A stretch of 64,000 nt of DNA from Bacteroidetes bacterium UBA2664 (GCA_002359315.1 DEMS01000034.1:62001-126000), one strand, 5' to 3'. Positions 19,348 through 29,254 are shown, counted from the stretch's first letter. The notes: generated from the sequence alone by a model not told the origin. Numbers and translations: made by a program.

Positions 19348-22035
19348 ATGAGTACCAAAGAAATTGACAGCGATATTCCCAAGAAGTATGACCATTCGGC
19401 CACAGAAGAGAAGTGGTATGATTATTGGGAAAAACAGGGTTATTTTCACTCTGAACCCAATGAAAAAGAGTCTTTTACAGTCGTAATCCCGCCACCCAAT
19501 GTCACGGGAGTCCTGCATATGGGACATATGCTTAATAATACAATTCAGGATGTTCTGGTTCGCAGGGCAAGAATGAAAGGGAAAAATGCTTGCTGGGTTC
19601 CGGGTACCGACCATGCATCTATTGCAACTGAGGCAAAAGTAGTTCAAAAACTTCGAAAAGAGGGGATCAAAAAAAGCGACCTGACCCGTGATGAATTTTT
19701 GGAACATGCATGGAATTGGACCGACGAGCATGGCGGAATCATTCTTCAGCAACTTAAAAAACTGGGGGCTTCATGCGATTGGGACAGAACCCGATTTACT
19801 CTTGAAGATGATCTCTATGATGCTGTAATCGATTGTTTTATAGACCTATATAATCGCGGATATATTTATCGCGGACAGAGAATGGTTAACTGGGACCCGG
19901 TTGCAGAAACTGCTGTAAGTGACGAAGAGGTGATTCATAAGGAGGTACAATCCAAATTCTATTTTGTAAAGTACTCCGTTAAAGACACCGATCAATTTGT
20001 AACCATCGCTACGACCCGGCCTGAAACCATCCTTGCCGATACCGCCGTCTGTGTAAATCCGAAGGACAAGCGATTCACATCTTTGATCGGAAAGAAAGTC
20101 ATCATTCCGATGGTGAACAGGGAAGTTGAAATTATTTCTGATGAGTATGTAGATCCGGAGTTCGGAACCGGGTGTTTAAAAATCACACCGGCTCACGACC
20201 CGAACGATTATGATTTAGGGTTAAAACACAATCTGGAAATCATCGATATGCTGAATCCGGATGGTACGGTTTCAGATGATATCGGATTTTTTGCAGGGTT
20301 GGATCGTTTCGAGGCTCGGAAACAGATTGCGCTTGAACTGGAAAAAATGGGCTTATTGGTCAAGGTTGAATCGATGCAGAATAAGGTTGGCTATTCTGAA
20401 AGAACAGACGCGGTAATTGAACCTCGCCTGTCGCTTCAATGGTTTTGTAAAATGGATGAGTTGAGCAAACCGGCACTTGAGCATGTAATGAATGATGATA
20501 TTCATTTCTATCCCGCAAAATTTAAAAACAGTTATCAGCACTGGATGGAGAATATCCGGGATTGGTGCATCTCCAGGCAGCTCTGGTGGGGACAGCGAAT
20601 ACCTGCATGGTTCTACGGCGCCGGTGATGATGATTATGTAATTGCCAAAACCGCCGACGAAGCCTTGCTTAAAGCGCAAAAAAAATCAGGGAATGAGTCT
20701 TTGACTCTTACCGATATTAAACAGGATGAAGATGTATTAGACACATGGTTCTCATCCTGGTTATGGCCGATCACCGTATTTGACGGATTTAAAAATCCGG
20801 ATAATGAAGAGATCAACTATTATTACCCTACTCAGGATCTTGTGACTGCACCGGAAATTATGTTTTTCTGGGTCGCTCGAATGATTATGGCAGGTTACGC
20901 TTTTAAAGGTGAAAAACCATTTAATAATGTCTACTACCACGGCATCGTAAGAGATGAAAAAAGACGAAAAATGTCTAAATCATTGGGTAATTCACCGGAT
21001 CCTTTAAAACTTATCGAACAGTACGGAGCCGATGGAACTCGAGCCGGAATGCTCTTTTCATCGCCGGCCGGGAATGATCTTCTTTTTGATGAAAATTTAT
21101 GCGAGCAGGGTAGAAATTTTTCAACGAAGATCTGGAATGCCTATCGTTTTCTCACACTCAACATGACAGAGGGAAAATCATATGAGCCCAGTCATCTCAT
21201 AAATCCGGATAATTTAGCGGATCGCTGGATGGCCGGCCGTATTCAATCAACCCTGATTGAAATGGAGGAAGATTTTGAGAAATATCGGCTAAATGAAGCC
21301 TTAAAAAAGATCTACTCTTTAATTTGGGATGACTTTTGCGACTGGTACATTGAAGTGTCAAAATCAGATAATCCCGGTGAAAAAATGCCTAAAGAAAATC
21401 TGGAACGGGCATTGGGTTTCTTTGAAACACTCATGAAGATGCTTCATCCATTTATGCCTTTTATTACGGAAGAAATATGGCATCGTATCAGCAAGCGATC
21501 TAAAGAAGAAGCGATAACAATTAGCTCCTGGCCGGACCCCTATGGGGAGGCGTACTCCGATTCTGTAAACTTGTTTAGAATTGTACAAGAACAGATATCA
21601 TCTGTTCGCAATATCCAGTCAGAGATGAATTTAGCGCCACGTACACCGCTGCAAATTATTATCAAACCGGAACGATCAGAACTCGCTGCAAAACTTGATT
21701 CTGTAAAATGGGTTTATGAAAGGTTGCTGCCTGTTGAAACCATAACTTTTGACATGGATGCCATCAAACCAAAAGCGTCTGCAGCTTCTGTTGTTGGTGA
21801 GACCGAGATCTATGTTCCTTTAAAAGGACTCATTGATCTGGATAAAGAGAGAGAACGAATTGAAAAAGAGATCAATAACATAGAGGGTTATTTGAAAGGG
21901 TTACAAAATAAATTATCCAATAAAAAATTTGTTGAGAACGCTCCTGCAGACGTTGTAGAGGGAGAGAGACAGAAGTTGACAGCAGCAGAATCAAATCTAA
22001 AAAAACTGCAAGTGCAGCTTGAGGAACTGGATTGA
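19348..22035 (+). CDS. valS: Valyl-tRNA synthetase
   Basis: Charges tRNA-Val with valine, ATP dependent. It is 895 aa, normal for the family. The HIGH-type motif is in PPPNVTGVLHMGHM near residue 57; the editing domain has ATTRPETILADTAVCVNP; the KMSKS motif is in RRKMSKSLGNSPDPLKLI near 541. The anticodon-binding domain follows, and the C-terminal coiled-coil arm typical of ValRS closes the chain (LIDLDKERERIEKEINNIEG onward). Residue WVPGTDHASIATE marks valine rather than isoleucine or leucine specificity. It may be co-transcribed with rsmB. Confidence 0.97.
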   Translation: MSTKEIDSDIPKKYDHSATEEKWYDYWEKQGYFHSEPNEKESFTVVIPPPNVTGVLHMGHMLNNTIQDVLVRRARMKGKNACWVPGTDHASIATEAKVVQKLRKEGIKKSDLTRDEFLEHAWNWTDEHGGIILQQLKKLGASCDWDRTRFTLEDDLYDAVIDCFIDLYNRGYIYRGQRMVNWDPVAETAVSDEEVIHKEVQSKFYFVKYSVKDTDQFVTIATTRPETILADTAVCVNPKDKRFTSLIGKKVIIPMVNREVEIISDEYVDPEFGTGCLKITPAHDPNDYDLGLKHNLEIIDMLNPDGTVSDDIGFFAGLDRFEARKQIALELEKMGLLVKVESMQNKVGYSERTDAVIEPRLSLQWFCKMDELSKPALEHVMNDDIHFYPAKFKNSYQHWMENIRDWCISRQLWWGQRIPAWFYGAGDDDYVIAKTADEALLKAQKKSGNESLTLTDIKQDEDVLDTWFSSWLWPITVFDGFKNPDNEEINYYYPTQDLVTAPEIMFFWVARMIMAGYAFKGEKPFNNVYYHGIVRDEKRRKMSKSLGNSPDPLKLIEQYGADGTRAGMLFSSPAGNDLLFDENLCEQGRNFSTKIWNAYRFLTLNMTEGKSYEPSHLINPDNLADRWMAGRIQSTLIEMEEDFEKYRLNEALKKIYSLIWDDFCDWYIEVSKSDNPGEKMPKENLERALGFFETLMKMLHPFMPFITEEIWHRISKRSKEEAITISSWPDPYGEAYSDSVNLFRIVQEQISSVRNIQSEMNLAPRTPLQIIIKPERSELAAKLDSVKWVYERLLPVETITFDMDAIKPKASAASVVGETEIYVPLKGLIDLDKERERIEKEINNIEGYLKGLQNKLSNKKFVENAPADVVEGERQKLTAAESNLKKLQVQLEELD

Positions 22036-22214
22036 TTCATCCCAATCCGCTTCTGTAAAAAAACTAATTGGCTGATTTTTTCACTCATATAAGATTTCAG
22101 TATAAATGATCGTTATAAATTGCAGTCTCGATATTTATCGTTTTCATCAAAAATTGTGTAACTTGCTCGCAATATCATCCGGACACTAAAAATTGACAAA
22201 AATTAACCCGTAGC

Positions 22215-23471
22215 ATGGAAAGAATTCTATTTCTTACCATTGTCTTGCTCATTAGCCTGGCTACTTTCCTATCCCCGGCACAGTCTTTTGCACAGCCTGA
22301 CTTGGAGAGGGTGTCTGTCACTGAGAGAAGCGATGGCAAAGGGTATGTAATCCGATTTCATCTTGCTGAAGCCGCAGATTCCTTTAAGGTTCGGCATCCT
22401 GAACCTGATCTTATTCAAATGATGATCTATTCAGATTCATTAAATCCCGATGATTTTATTGAGCCTGATGATAGTCCGGCGATCAGAAATATCGAATATT
22501 ACAATAATCAATCCGGTTTTGGTGTAGATATCATTTTGCAAGAAGGCCAATATTTTAATGTACTCTCATACCCCGACCGAAATAATACCGATCTGCTTAT
22601 TGCACTTGAAAGAACTACGGAAGAGATTGTAAAATCAAATACCGTAAATGAAGATTTCATCTACTGGTTTAATTATGAATCAGATCAACCTCTTGTTGAT
22701 GTGTCGATGTCCGGAATGGATGACTCGATTGTGAAATTAAGAAATGGCAACGGGATTAATGTGATTGTTCTGGATGCCGGACATGGCGGGAAGGATCCCG
22801 GGTCTATAAATCGAAGACTGGGCATTTATGAAAAAGATATTGTATTACCCATTGCATTAAAGGTTGGGGAGTATATCAATACTTATATGCCGGATGTAAA
22901 GGTCGTTTACACCAGAGAAGATGATCGCTTTATTGATTTGGGAGAGAGGGGACCCATTGCGACCAGAGCCAATGGAGATCTGTTTATATCCATTCACGCA
23001 AACTCTGTCCCGAATAATACAACCGCTCATGGCGCTGAAGTATACATATTGGGATTAGCGCGATCTGAAGCAGCGCTGGCATCGATGAAACGGGAAAACA
23101 GTGTGGCGTCACTTGGAGATAGCGGGGCTCCAATGGAGCTTACTGAGAATCAATTATTGATTTACGAATTGGCTAATGCGGGGAATATGGCAGTCAGTGA
23201 ACGACTTGCCAGTATGATTGAAGATCAATTCAGTTCGCGTGCACAACGACGATCAAGAGGTGTTAAACAAGCCGGATTTCAGGTCTTGTGGGATCTGCCC
23301 ATGCCTTCAGTGCTGATTGAGCTTGGATTTATTACCAATCCCAATGAAGCTCAGTATATGACCAGTGAATATGGTCAATCTATATTGGCATCTGCCATTT
23401 TTCGTGCAATTAGGGATTTTAAAGAAGATCTGGAAAAAAATCGGGCTACTTCAACGGCAAGCAATGAGTAA
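22215..23471 (+). CDS. N-acetylmuramoyl-L-alanine amidase (Amidase_3)
   Basis: A secreted cell-wall hydrolase that cleaves the amide bond between muramic acid and the stem peptide. A signal peptide ends near residue 26 (FLSPAQSFAQ). Residues 30-150 form a beta-rich domain that resembles AMIN. The catalytic domain from about 178 shows the zinc ligands in order: LDAGHGGKDPGS (His), GIYEKDIVLP (Glu), DLFISIHANSV (His), and the catalytic Glu region PSVLIELGFITNPNEA near the end. The function would be daughter-cell separation or wall remodelling. Its stop overlaps the udk start by 8 bp (ATGAGTAA), so the two are translationally coupled although functionally unrelated. Confidence 0.92.
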   Translation: MERILFLTIVLLISLATFLSPAQSFAQPDLERVSVTERSDGKGYVIRFHLAEAADSFKVRHPEPDLIQMMIYSDSLNPDDFIEPDDSPAIRNIEYYNNQSGFGVDIILQEGQYFNVLSYPDRNNTDLLIALERTTEEIVKSNTVNEDFIYWFNYESDQPLVDVSMSGMDDSIVKLRNGNGINVIVLDAGHGGKDPGSINRRLGIYEKDIVLPIALKVGEYINTYMPDVKVVYTREDDRFIDLGERGPIATRANGDLFISIHANSVPNNTTAHGAEVYILGLARSEAALASMKRENSVASLGDSGAPMELTENQLLIYELANAGNMAVSERLASMIEDQFSSRAQRRSRGVKQAGFQVLWDLPMPSVLIELGFITNPNEAQYMTSEYGQSILASAIFRAIRDFKEDLEKNRATSTASNE

Positions 23472-24090
23472 ATTCAATCCACTGATCATAGGTGTAGGCG
23501 GTGGCAGCGGATCCGGTAAAACGACAGTCGTCAGTAAGATTGTTGACGGAATTGGCGAGGATCAAATCGTATTAATTGAGCACGACTCCTATTATCGTGA
23601 TTTGAGTCATTTGCCCCTATCCGAGCGTGTTAAACAGAATTTTGATCATCCCTCCTCTTTAGAAACCGAACTGTTGATTCGTCATTTAGACGCTCTCAAA
23701 AGTGGGTATAAAATTGATATCCCTGTATATGATTTTGTTCAACATACCCGTGCACCCGAATCCATTTCTGTTGCTCCCAAAAAAGTGATCCTGATCGATG
23801 GGATATTAATTTTTAGTGAGCCCAATCTGCGGGATAGAATGGATATCAAAATATTTGTTGATACTGACGATGACGTCAGGCTTTTAAGACGCCTTAAAAG
23901 AGACATCAATGAAAGGGGGCGTGATTTTGATGGTGTTTTGAAACAATATGAACACTATGTGCGACCGATGCATCTGGAGTTTGTAGAGCCCAGCAAACGG
24001 TATGCTGACATTATCATTCCGCGCGGCGGTGAAAACACAGTTGCGCTCGATATGATCAATGCACTCGTGAAAGGAAAATTGCAGGAGTAA
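23464..24090 (+). CDS. udk: Uridine kinase
   Basis: Phosphorylates uridine and cytidine in pyrimidine salvage. The ATG at 23464 is chosen because it gives MSKFNPLIIGVGGGSGSGKT with the P-loop near the N-terminus and the typical length of 208 aa; the longer frame upstream is amidase sequence read out of frame. Further motifs are EHDSYYRD, FDHPSSLETELL, PVYDFVQHTR, the Walker B-like ILIDGILIF, and RRLKRDINERGRD. The first 8 bp overlap the amidase stop. Confidence 0.92.
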   Translation: MSKFNPLIIGVGGGSGSGKTTVVSKIVDGIGEDQIVLIEHDSYYRDLSHLPLSERVKQNFDHPSSLETELLIRHLDALKSGYKIDIPVYDFVQHTRAPESISVAPKKVILIDGILIFSEPNLRDRMDIKIFVDTDDDVRLLRRLKRDINERGRDFDGVLKQYEHYVRPMHLEFVEPSKRYADIIIPRGGENTVALDMINALVKGKLQE

Positions 24091-24105
24091 CTCACTCTGA
24101 ACCGC

Positions 24106-24834
24106 TTATTTTGAGGATTCAGCAAATACTCTCATTCCATCAAATAACAGATACTTTCTCCAACGAAATTCAATGTCACTATGAATCAATTTTTTAAAAA
24201 GCTCAGAATCTCCACCCGTCACATACAGATCAGCATTATTATTAGTTGACAAATATCGATTGATAAAACCGTTTATCGTAAACTGAAGACCTCCGATAAT
24301 TCCCCACTCCAAACACTCTTTAGACGATTTCCCTGGCCAATCTGCAGGTACCATGCTCCCAATTTCCGGTAACTCAGGAAGATGATCCCTGACCGTTTGT
24401 TTCTGAATACGCACTCCGGGTAGAATGACACCTCCCATAAAGACACCCTGCTCATTCATCAAATCAATTGTGATGGCACTCCCCGCATCGATTACAATTA
24501 CACTTTTACCCGACTCCTGAAAGGCAGCGTTTGCAACAAGAAAACGATCCACACCCAATGTATCAGGGGTTTTGTAATCCATTCTATGGGATGGCACATC
24601 TTTATTTTCAATGACTATAAAACTCTCAGCGAGCACAATGCTTTTCAGAAATACCAAAATATCTTTTCGGACTGAGGAGATAATCAACTGATCCCTTGAT
24701 GTGATCACTTCCATTTTTGATTTTAACTCCTCAGCATGATTAATTCTGCCATCAGCAATAATGGACCACTCCCCATTTTTGTAGAGAGCCATCTTATAGA
24801 AGGTATTCCCAATATCCAGATAAAAATTTTCCAT
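24106..24834 (-). CDS. coaX: Type III pantothenate kinase
   Basis: First step of coenzyme A synthesis (pantothenate to 4'-phosphopantothenate). The 242-aa protein has the ASKHA-fold signatures of CoaX: YLDIGNTFYKMALY at the start, TLGVDRFLVANAAFQ near 95, and VIDAGSAITIDLMNEQGVF near 118, then GGVILPGVRIQ. The product of coaBC elsewhere in this window acts next in the pathway. It is convergent with udk (15 bp between stops) and divergent from the SDR gene. Confidence 0.92.
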   Translation of the reverse strand: MENFYLDIGNTFYKMALYKNGEWSIIADGRINHAEELKSKMEVITSRDQLIISSVRKDILVFLKSIVLAESFIVIENKDVPSHRMDYKTPDTLGVDRFLVANAAFQESGKSVIVIDAGSAITIDLMNEQGVFMGGVILPGVRIQKQTVRDHLPELPEIGSMVPADWPGKSSKECLEWGIIGGLQFTINGFINRYLSTNNNADLYVTGGDSELFKKLIHSDIEFRWRKYLLFDGMRVFAESSK

Positions 24835-24984
24835 TCTTGCCCTTTTATATCAATTCTACAAAAGTTAAATAATCCGGGTAAACATTCTTAAATTAGTTAT
24901 ACGGATAATGTGAACTTTAATATCCTGATTTTCGCTTGTAATATAACACAGTATAAATAGTTAATTAATATAATCCCGATAACT

Positions 24985-25707
24985 ATGAATCTACAGAACA
25001 AAACAGCGATTATTACCGGTGCAAGCAGCGGCCTGGGCTACTCATTCAGTAAAAAACTGACGACGAAGGGAGTTCGTGTTTATGGATTGGCAAGAAGTTT
25101 AAATAAACTTGAAGAGATAAAAGGTAAATTGGGAGAACTTTTTATTCCGGTTAAGATGGACATCACAAAACCTGATGATATCAATCAATGGGTGGATGAT
25201 ACATTTGATGATGATCATCTCCCTCATATATTAATTAATAATGCCGGTTTAGGGTTATTCGGAAATGTTGATGACCTTTCTATTGAGGATTGGGATACAA
25301 TGATTCAGACCAATTTGAACGGTGTATTTTACATTACCAGAAAAATTGTCCCCCTCATGAAAAGCAGTGAGACTCACTCGCACATACTCAATATTGCATC
25401 CGTTGCCGGATTGTTGGGAAATCCTCAAATTTCAGGCTATAATGCCACAAAATTTGGGTTAAGAGGCTTTAGTGAAGCTCTTTTTAAAGAGTTAAGATAT
25501 GACAAGATAAAAGTCACGACACTGTTTCCCGGTTCCATTTCAACAAGTTTTTTTAACAATGCACAAGGAATGGAAGTACATGATAATATGCTCCATCCGG
25601 ATGATGTAGCCGATACGTTGGTTCATTTGCTTGAAACACCGGATAATTTTTTGATTAATGAAATTACTATGAGGCCCCTCAACCCCAAAAACCCTGACGA
25701 GTTGTGA
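24985..25707 (+). CDS. Short-chain dehydrogenase/reductase
   Basis: A 240-aa NAD(P)-dependent oxidoreductase of the classical SDR family: TGASSGLGYSFSKKL for cofactor binding, the NNAGLG motif near residue 90, the catalytic Ser in LNIASVAGLLG, and YNATKFG holding the Tyr and Lys. The substrate cannot be told. Its TGA stop overlaps the GTG start of the DUF4296 lipoprotein (GTGA), so the two are coupled. Confidence 0.9.
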   Translation: MNLQNKTAIITGASSGLGYSFSKKLTTKGVRVYGLARSLNKLEEIKGKLGELFIPVKMDITKPDDINQWVDDTFDDDHLPHILINNAGLGLFGNVDDLSIEDWDTMIQTNLNGVFYITRKIVPLMKSSETHSHILNIASVAGLLGNPQISGYNATKFGLRGFSEALFKELRYDKIKVTTLFPGSISTSFFNNAQGMEVHDNMLHPDDVADTLVHLLETPDNFLINEITMRPLNPKNPDEL

Positions 25708-26099
25708 GATTTATTTGGCTTTTTTTTATGATATCAGCTCTGCTGCTGGGCATTTCATGTACAGATTCTAACCAATCTTTATTGATTGAAGATCAAACAT
25801 ATCAGGACATGTTTGTAGAATTTGCAATCATTAATCATATGGATGAAAAATTACTCAGAGATACGACCAAAGAAGAGTTGGTGGAACGTGTTTATGATCA
25901 TTACGGCGTCACTGAAGAGCAGTTCAGATATACTCATGATACCTTTGAATCCAATATCTCTGAACAGTTACTTCGCATGGAAAAAATATTAATCAGATTA
26001 CGTGAAGAGAGAGAATTGATAAATGAAGCTGCTCAGAAGTATGAAATAGAACAGAAAGCTGCTGCAGATAGCTTGCATCAGCGAATACTTAATCGATAG
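25704..26099 (+). CDS. DUF4296-type lipoprotein
   Basis: A 131-aa protein starting at a GTG that overlaps the SDR stop by 4 bp. The signal peptide ends in LLGISC, a lipobox with Cys at about residue 19. The rest is helical and charged; DQTYQDMFVEFAIIN near the start and the YDHYGVTEEQFRYTHDTF segment match the layout of the DUF4296 family of Bacteroidota lipoproteins. Function is unknown. Its last 22 bp overlap the 3' end of recQ on the other strand. Confidence 0.7.
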   Translation: MRFIWLFFMISALLLGISCTDSNQSLLIEDQTYQDMFVEFAIINHMDEKLLRDTTKEELVERVYDHYGVTEEQFRYTHDTFESNISEQLLRMEKILIRLREERELINEAAQKYEIEQKAAADSLHQRILNR

Positions 26100-28000
26100 A
26101 TATTATCATCCGCTGATTCTTCTACTTTTATGATCTGTTCTTCCCTTTCCAAATGCTTCAGTACTCTTTTTAATTTTGCCGCTTTCCATCCGGTTAATTT
26201 TGAAAGTTCTGCAATAGATCGGTTTTGATCTTTCATACATTCTACAACTCTCTCGACATCCTTTCGTTGAATTTCAACGATACTGTTATGCTCCGATAAA
26301 CAGTTGTCACATTTACCACAGGGTTCGCAGTTGGTTTCTCCAAAATAGGTTCGCAAAAAAAGCTCTCTGCAGTGAGAAGTAGCGGCATATCGATTCATGT
26401 AGTGCAGTTTTTTTAGCAATACCTCTTTATAGTGGTATGCTCTCTTTTGATCGATATGTAGCTTTTGCATTCGATGTTCACAAACTCTGATCATCGTTGA
26501 CATTCCACGCATTTTAAATGTAAGAAGCTGATCATATTCTGATAATACAGTTAAACCCTTGCGCAGCTGATTGGGCTCTACTTTCAACTTTTCCAGAACC
26601 CTCTCTTCATTCAAAAACTTCATTTCATGAAACGATGACGGGCCAAACAGTCTAACCAGACGATCCAAAAAATCGCCTTTCTTCGGTTTCATATGGTCAA
26701 TTTGGTCGATCAGAAAATCTCTGCCGACTAAAAATTGTATTCCTAACTCCGGCTTAAACAGATCGTATTGATTGATGACACCCAATCGCTCCAGCACGGT
26801 GAAAGCGGCTTTAATTTTCTGTTTAGACATTCCTGTTCGCTTCTGCATCTCATCAAATTCTAAAGCCTCCGATTCCGTATGCTCACTTCCAACCGCCAAA
26901 TTGAGGGAATCACATAAAGCATCATAAACCTTTCTCAATACATCATAATCCGGATAAGACCTTTCAATTCTCTCCTTCAGAGTTTTGTAGTCGGCCTCCC
27001 TGTATATTAAGATGGGGTAACTGATTTCTCCATCCCGCCCTGCTCTGCCGGCTTCCTGATAATAGGCTTCCAGTGTAAATGGAAGGGTATAATGAACTAC
27101 ATATCGGCAATTTGGCTTATCAATTCCCATCCCAAAAGCATTTGTAGCTGTAACCAATGGAATCGTATCATCTACCCACTCATTTTGCACCTTTTCCCGT
27201 TCCTCACTTGATAAGCCCGCGTGATATGCTTTAGCCGGAACTCCTTCCTTTGTAAATAATTGTGCCCACCGCTCACAATCTTTTCTTGTTGAAGAATAGA
27301 TAATACCACTTCCCATCCCGGAAGCTTTATGAACTGTTTTTTTTAATTTTAACTGCTTTTGTTCACTTTTGATGACCCACCAGTGTAGATTTTCTCTCTT
27401 AAATCCACCGGTTATAATCGTTGGTTTATTAAATTCTAAAACTTTAAGAAGATCTTTTTTTACTTCCGGGGTCGCCGTAGCGGTTAGAGCCAGCCATCTC
27501 ACATCCTTATCGATCTCCTTCAATCCCTCCCTGATCGTCCTATAGGCCGGCCTGAAATCATGACCCCATTCTGAAACGCAGTGTGCCTCATCAATAGCAA
27601 TCAGTTCAATTTTTAATCCCTTCTGCTCCGCCTTCCATAAATCTGTGTCGAGTCGTTCAGGAGCAATATAGAGCAGTTTGTACATCCCATTCCGGGCATT
27701 TACCAATCGCTGTTCCACTTCTCTATATGAGATCGTACTGTTGAGAAAAGTAGCACGAATTCCCAGGCGATTCAGTTGATCCACCTGATCCTGCATGAGT
27801 GCTACCAGGGGTGATATGACCAGGGTGAGTCCGTCAAAAAGCAGTGCCGGTACCTGATAACAGAGTGATTTTCCACCTCCTGTAGGAAATAGGACTAGCG
27901 TATCATTGCCATCAATTACAGACTGAATCGCTTTCTCTTGTCCCTTTCGAAATGTATCATAACCCCAGAATTTTTTTAAGACATCCCTGGCATCACTCAT
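26078..28000 (-). CDS. recQ: RecQ-family ATP-dependent DNA helicase
   Basis: A 3'-5' helicase for recombination and replication-fork repair. Motif I is FPTGGGKSLCYQVPALL, the DEAH box is IAIDEAHCVSEWGHDFRPAY, and motif VI is YYQEAGRAGRDG. The zinc-binding cysteines come late (SHCRELFLRTYFGE, then CEPCGKCDNCLS), followed by a winged-helix-like end rather than a clear HRDC. This is the arrangement of the Bacteroidota RecQ variant. The start at 28000 has an A-rich leader and keeps the helicase core; ATGs at 28015 and 28063 are possible, but the latter lies inside a degenerate intergenic repeat (28059-28084). It would be 640 aa. Confidence 0.9.
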   Translation of the reverse strand: MSDARDVLKKFWGYDTFRKGQEKAIQSVIDGNDTLVLFPTGGGKSLCYQVPALLFDGLTLVISPLVALMQDQVDQLNRLGIRATFLNSTISYREVEQRLVNARNGMYKLLYIAPERLDTDLWKAEQKGLKIELIAIDEAHCVSEWGHDFRPAYRTIREGLKEIDKDVRWLALTATATPEVKKDLLKVLEFNKPTIITGGFKRENLHWWVIKSEQKQLKLKKTVHKASGMGSGIIYSSTRKDCERWAQLFTKEGVPAKAYHAGLSSEEREKVQNEWVDDTIPLVTATNAFGMGIDKPNCRYVVHYTLPFTLEAYYQEAGRAGRDGEISYPILIYREADYKTLKERIERSYPDYDVLRKVYDALCDSLNLAVGSEHTESEALEFDEMQKRTGMSKQKIKAAFTVLERLGVINQYDLFKPELGIQFLVGRDFLIDQIDHMKPKKGDFLDRLVRLFGPSSFHEMKFLNEERVLEKLKVEPNQLRKGLTVLSEYDQLLTFKMRGMSTMIRVCEHRMQKLHIDQKRAYHYKEVLLKKLHYMNRYAATSHCRELFLRTYFGETNCEPCGKCDNCLSEHNSIVEIQRKDVERVVECMKDQNRSIAELSKLTGWKAAKLKRVLKHLEREEQIIKVEESADDNIYRLSIR

Positions 28001-28058
28001 TTGAATTTCTTTCATAACCGCAAAATAGTTCCTCACGGAAAGAGTTACAATCCCTTCC

Positions 28059-28084
28059 GTCATCTTGATGAATATCAGGAACTC
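28059..28084 (-). repeat. Degenerate copy of the palindromic intergenic repeat
   Basis: GTCATCttGA...TCAGGA.CTC fits the repeat seen at 35773-35799 with a few changes. It lies 55 bp from the perfect copy at 28140 and points the opposite way, forming an inverted pair. Confidence 0.45.
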
Positions 28085-28139
28085 ATCGCCTTAATTCTCC
28101 AGTGAGGATTTAGTTCCGTTCAAGTAAAGAGCCATTGAG

Positions 28140-28166
28140 GAGATCCTGAAATAAATTCAGGATGAC
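28140..28166 (+). repeat. Palindromic intergenic repeat, copy A
   Basis: Perfect 8-bp arms ATCCTGAA (28143-28150) and TTCAGGAT (28156-28163) around ATAAA, with flanks GAG and GAC that are also shared by other copies. Confidence 0.85.
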
Positions 28167-28184
28167 GCAGTAGGCGCATTGCTC

Positions 28185-28919
28185 CTAAAAGCCAACCGTT
28201 ACACCAAGTTTAAAATAGAGCAGATCTGTTGTGGATTGCACTACATCAAAAGTAACATTGCCGTTTTCCCTGATAATAGAGCCCTCCTTTAGATACTCAG
28301 CTTCTCTGCCAAACATATAACGGCTATTCAGATGAATATACACAGAATAAGGACCGCTGAACTCATCACTGGCTGCAGAAGGATTGCCCTCATCTCTGTA
28401 AACTTTGAATTGAAATCCGGCTCCAAATCCATAACTTAAGGTCGTGTCTTTAAAATTTGTATCTCTCAACATATCGGGTTGATCACCAAATCCACCCCTC
28501 TCTCTAAGCACTGTTTCTGTGAAAAAGTGATTAAACCCAACTAATCCATCCAAGTAGGGCCTGACCGTATTTTCAGGAGCTATCATTCTGACCAATAGAT
28601 CCCCATGAAAAAGATTATAGCTGTTCTCCACCTCAACCCTAAGATCGGGAATGGTTGTACTTAATGGCTCATCTCTCGTTTCTGTGCCAAAATTCATGAA
28701 TCCAAAGTCAACTCCAAGCATAACAGGGGAATCTGCCAGTCGAACACCAAACATGCCTCCCAACCCTACTCCAAGTCGATTTCCCAGTTGTGTTTTGTAC
28801 TCATTCTGTGGCGCCCCAAGCTGAATATCTAAACCAAATTGCAATTCTTGTGCCTGCAGATTTGACACCCAAAGTGAAGTTACGAATATGAGTGCAACAC
28901 ATTTAAATCCCTTTCCCAT
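28185..28919 (-). CDS. Outer-membrane beta-barrel protein
   Basis: A 244-aa protein with a signal peptide (VALIFVTSLWVSNLQAQE) and alternating hydrophobic strands, ending in a membrane strand DLLYFKLGVTVGF with a terminal Phe typical of outer-membrane barrels. Aromatic girdle residues and Gly-rich turns (RLGVGLGGMFGVRLAD; YGFGAGFQFKVY) fit a small OmpA-like or OMP_b-brl barrel of eight or ten strands. The function is unknown. It is isolated, flanked on both sides by repeat-bearing gaps. Confidence 0.7.
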   Translation of the reverse strand: MGKGFKCVALIFVTSLWVSNLQAQELQFGLDIQLGAPQNEYKTQLGNRLGVGLGGMFGVRLADSPVMLGVDFGFMNFGTETRDEPLSTTIPDLRVEVENSYNLFHGDLLVRMIAPENTVRPYLDGLVGFNHFFTETVLRERGGFGDQPDMLRDTNFKDTTLSYGFGAGFQFKVYRDEGNPSAASDEFSGPYSVYIHLNSRYMFGREAEYLKEGSIIRENGNVTFDVVQSTTDLLYFKLGVTVGF

Positions 28920-29042
28920 GATATCCCCAGTTCTTAAATTTTTGACCCTAAATTTATATCTCTGAGTATACGATCCCCAAGATCGGTTGTTTCAGGTAGA
29001 TAGGCTTACCTCGCAAAAATTCTCTAAATGATTTGATAAAAC

Positions 29043-29083
29043 AGGTACAAGGTACAAAGAGTGCATGGAGCAGTGTGAAGGGT
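29043..29083 (+). repeat. GGTACAA-type dispersed repeat
   Basis: GGTACAAGGTACAA, then GTGCA, then CAGTGTGAAGGG. The same string of blocks occurs in reverse orientation at 54265-54305, in both cases close to a copy of the palindromic repeat. Confidence 0.6.
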
Positions 29084-29118
29084 ACAGAGTGCTGCGATAA
29101 GTTTAGGCCTGTAGATTT

Positions 29119-29144
29119 AAGATCCTGAAATAAATTCAGGATGA
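29119..29144 (+). repeat. Palindromic intergenic repeat, copy B
   Basis: Same perfect arms ATCCTGAA (29122-29129) and TTCAGGAT (29135-29142) with the ATAAA loop as copy A. Confidence 0.85.
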
Positions 29145-29177
29145 TTCAATAGGGCGTATTTCTCACTTCTCACTTCT

Positions 29178-29231
29178 CCCTGCTCTACGAAGCTTCCTTG
29201 GTCTATATAGCCTCCTTGGTCTACGTAGCCT
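29178..29231. repeat. Three 18-bp direct repeats
   Basis: Units at 29178, 29196 and 29214. The last two, CCTTGGTCTATATAGCCT and CCTTGGTCTACGTAGCCT, differ at two bases; the first matches the third at 14 of 18. No coding frame explains them. Confidence 0.75.
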
Positions 29232-29254
29232 CGGCGAAGCAGACGGTGAAATAG

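Noticed and set aside
19282..19752. 156-aa minus-strand open frame
   Set aside because: Antisense to the valS start, including the HIGH motif; no recognisable domain.
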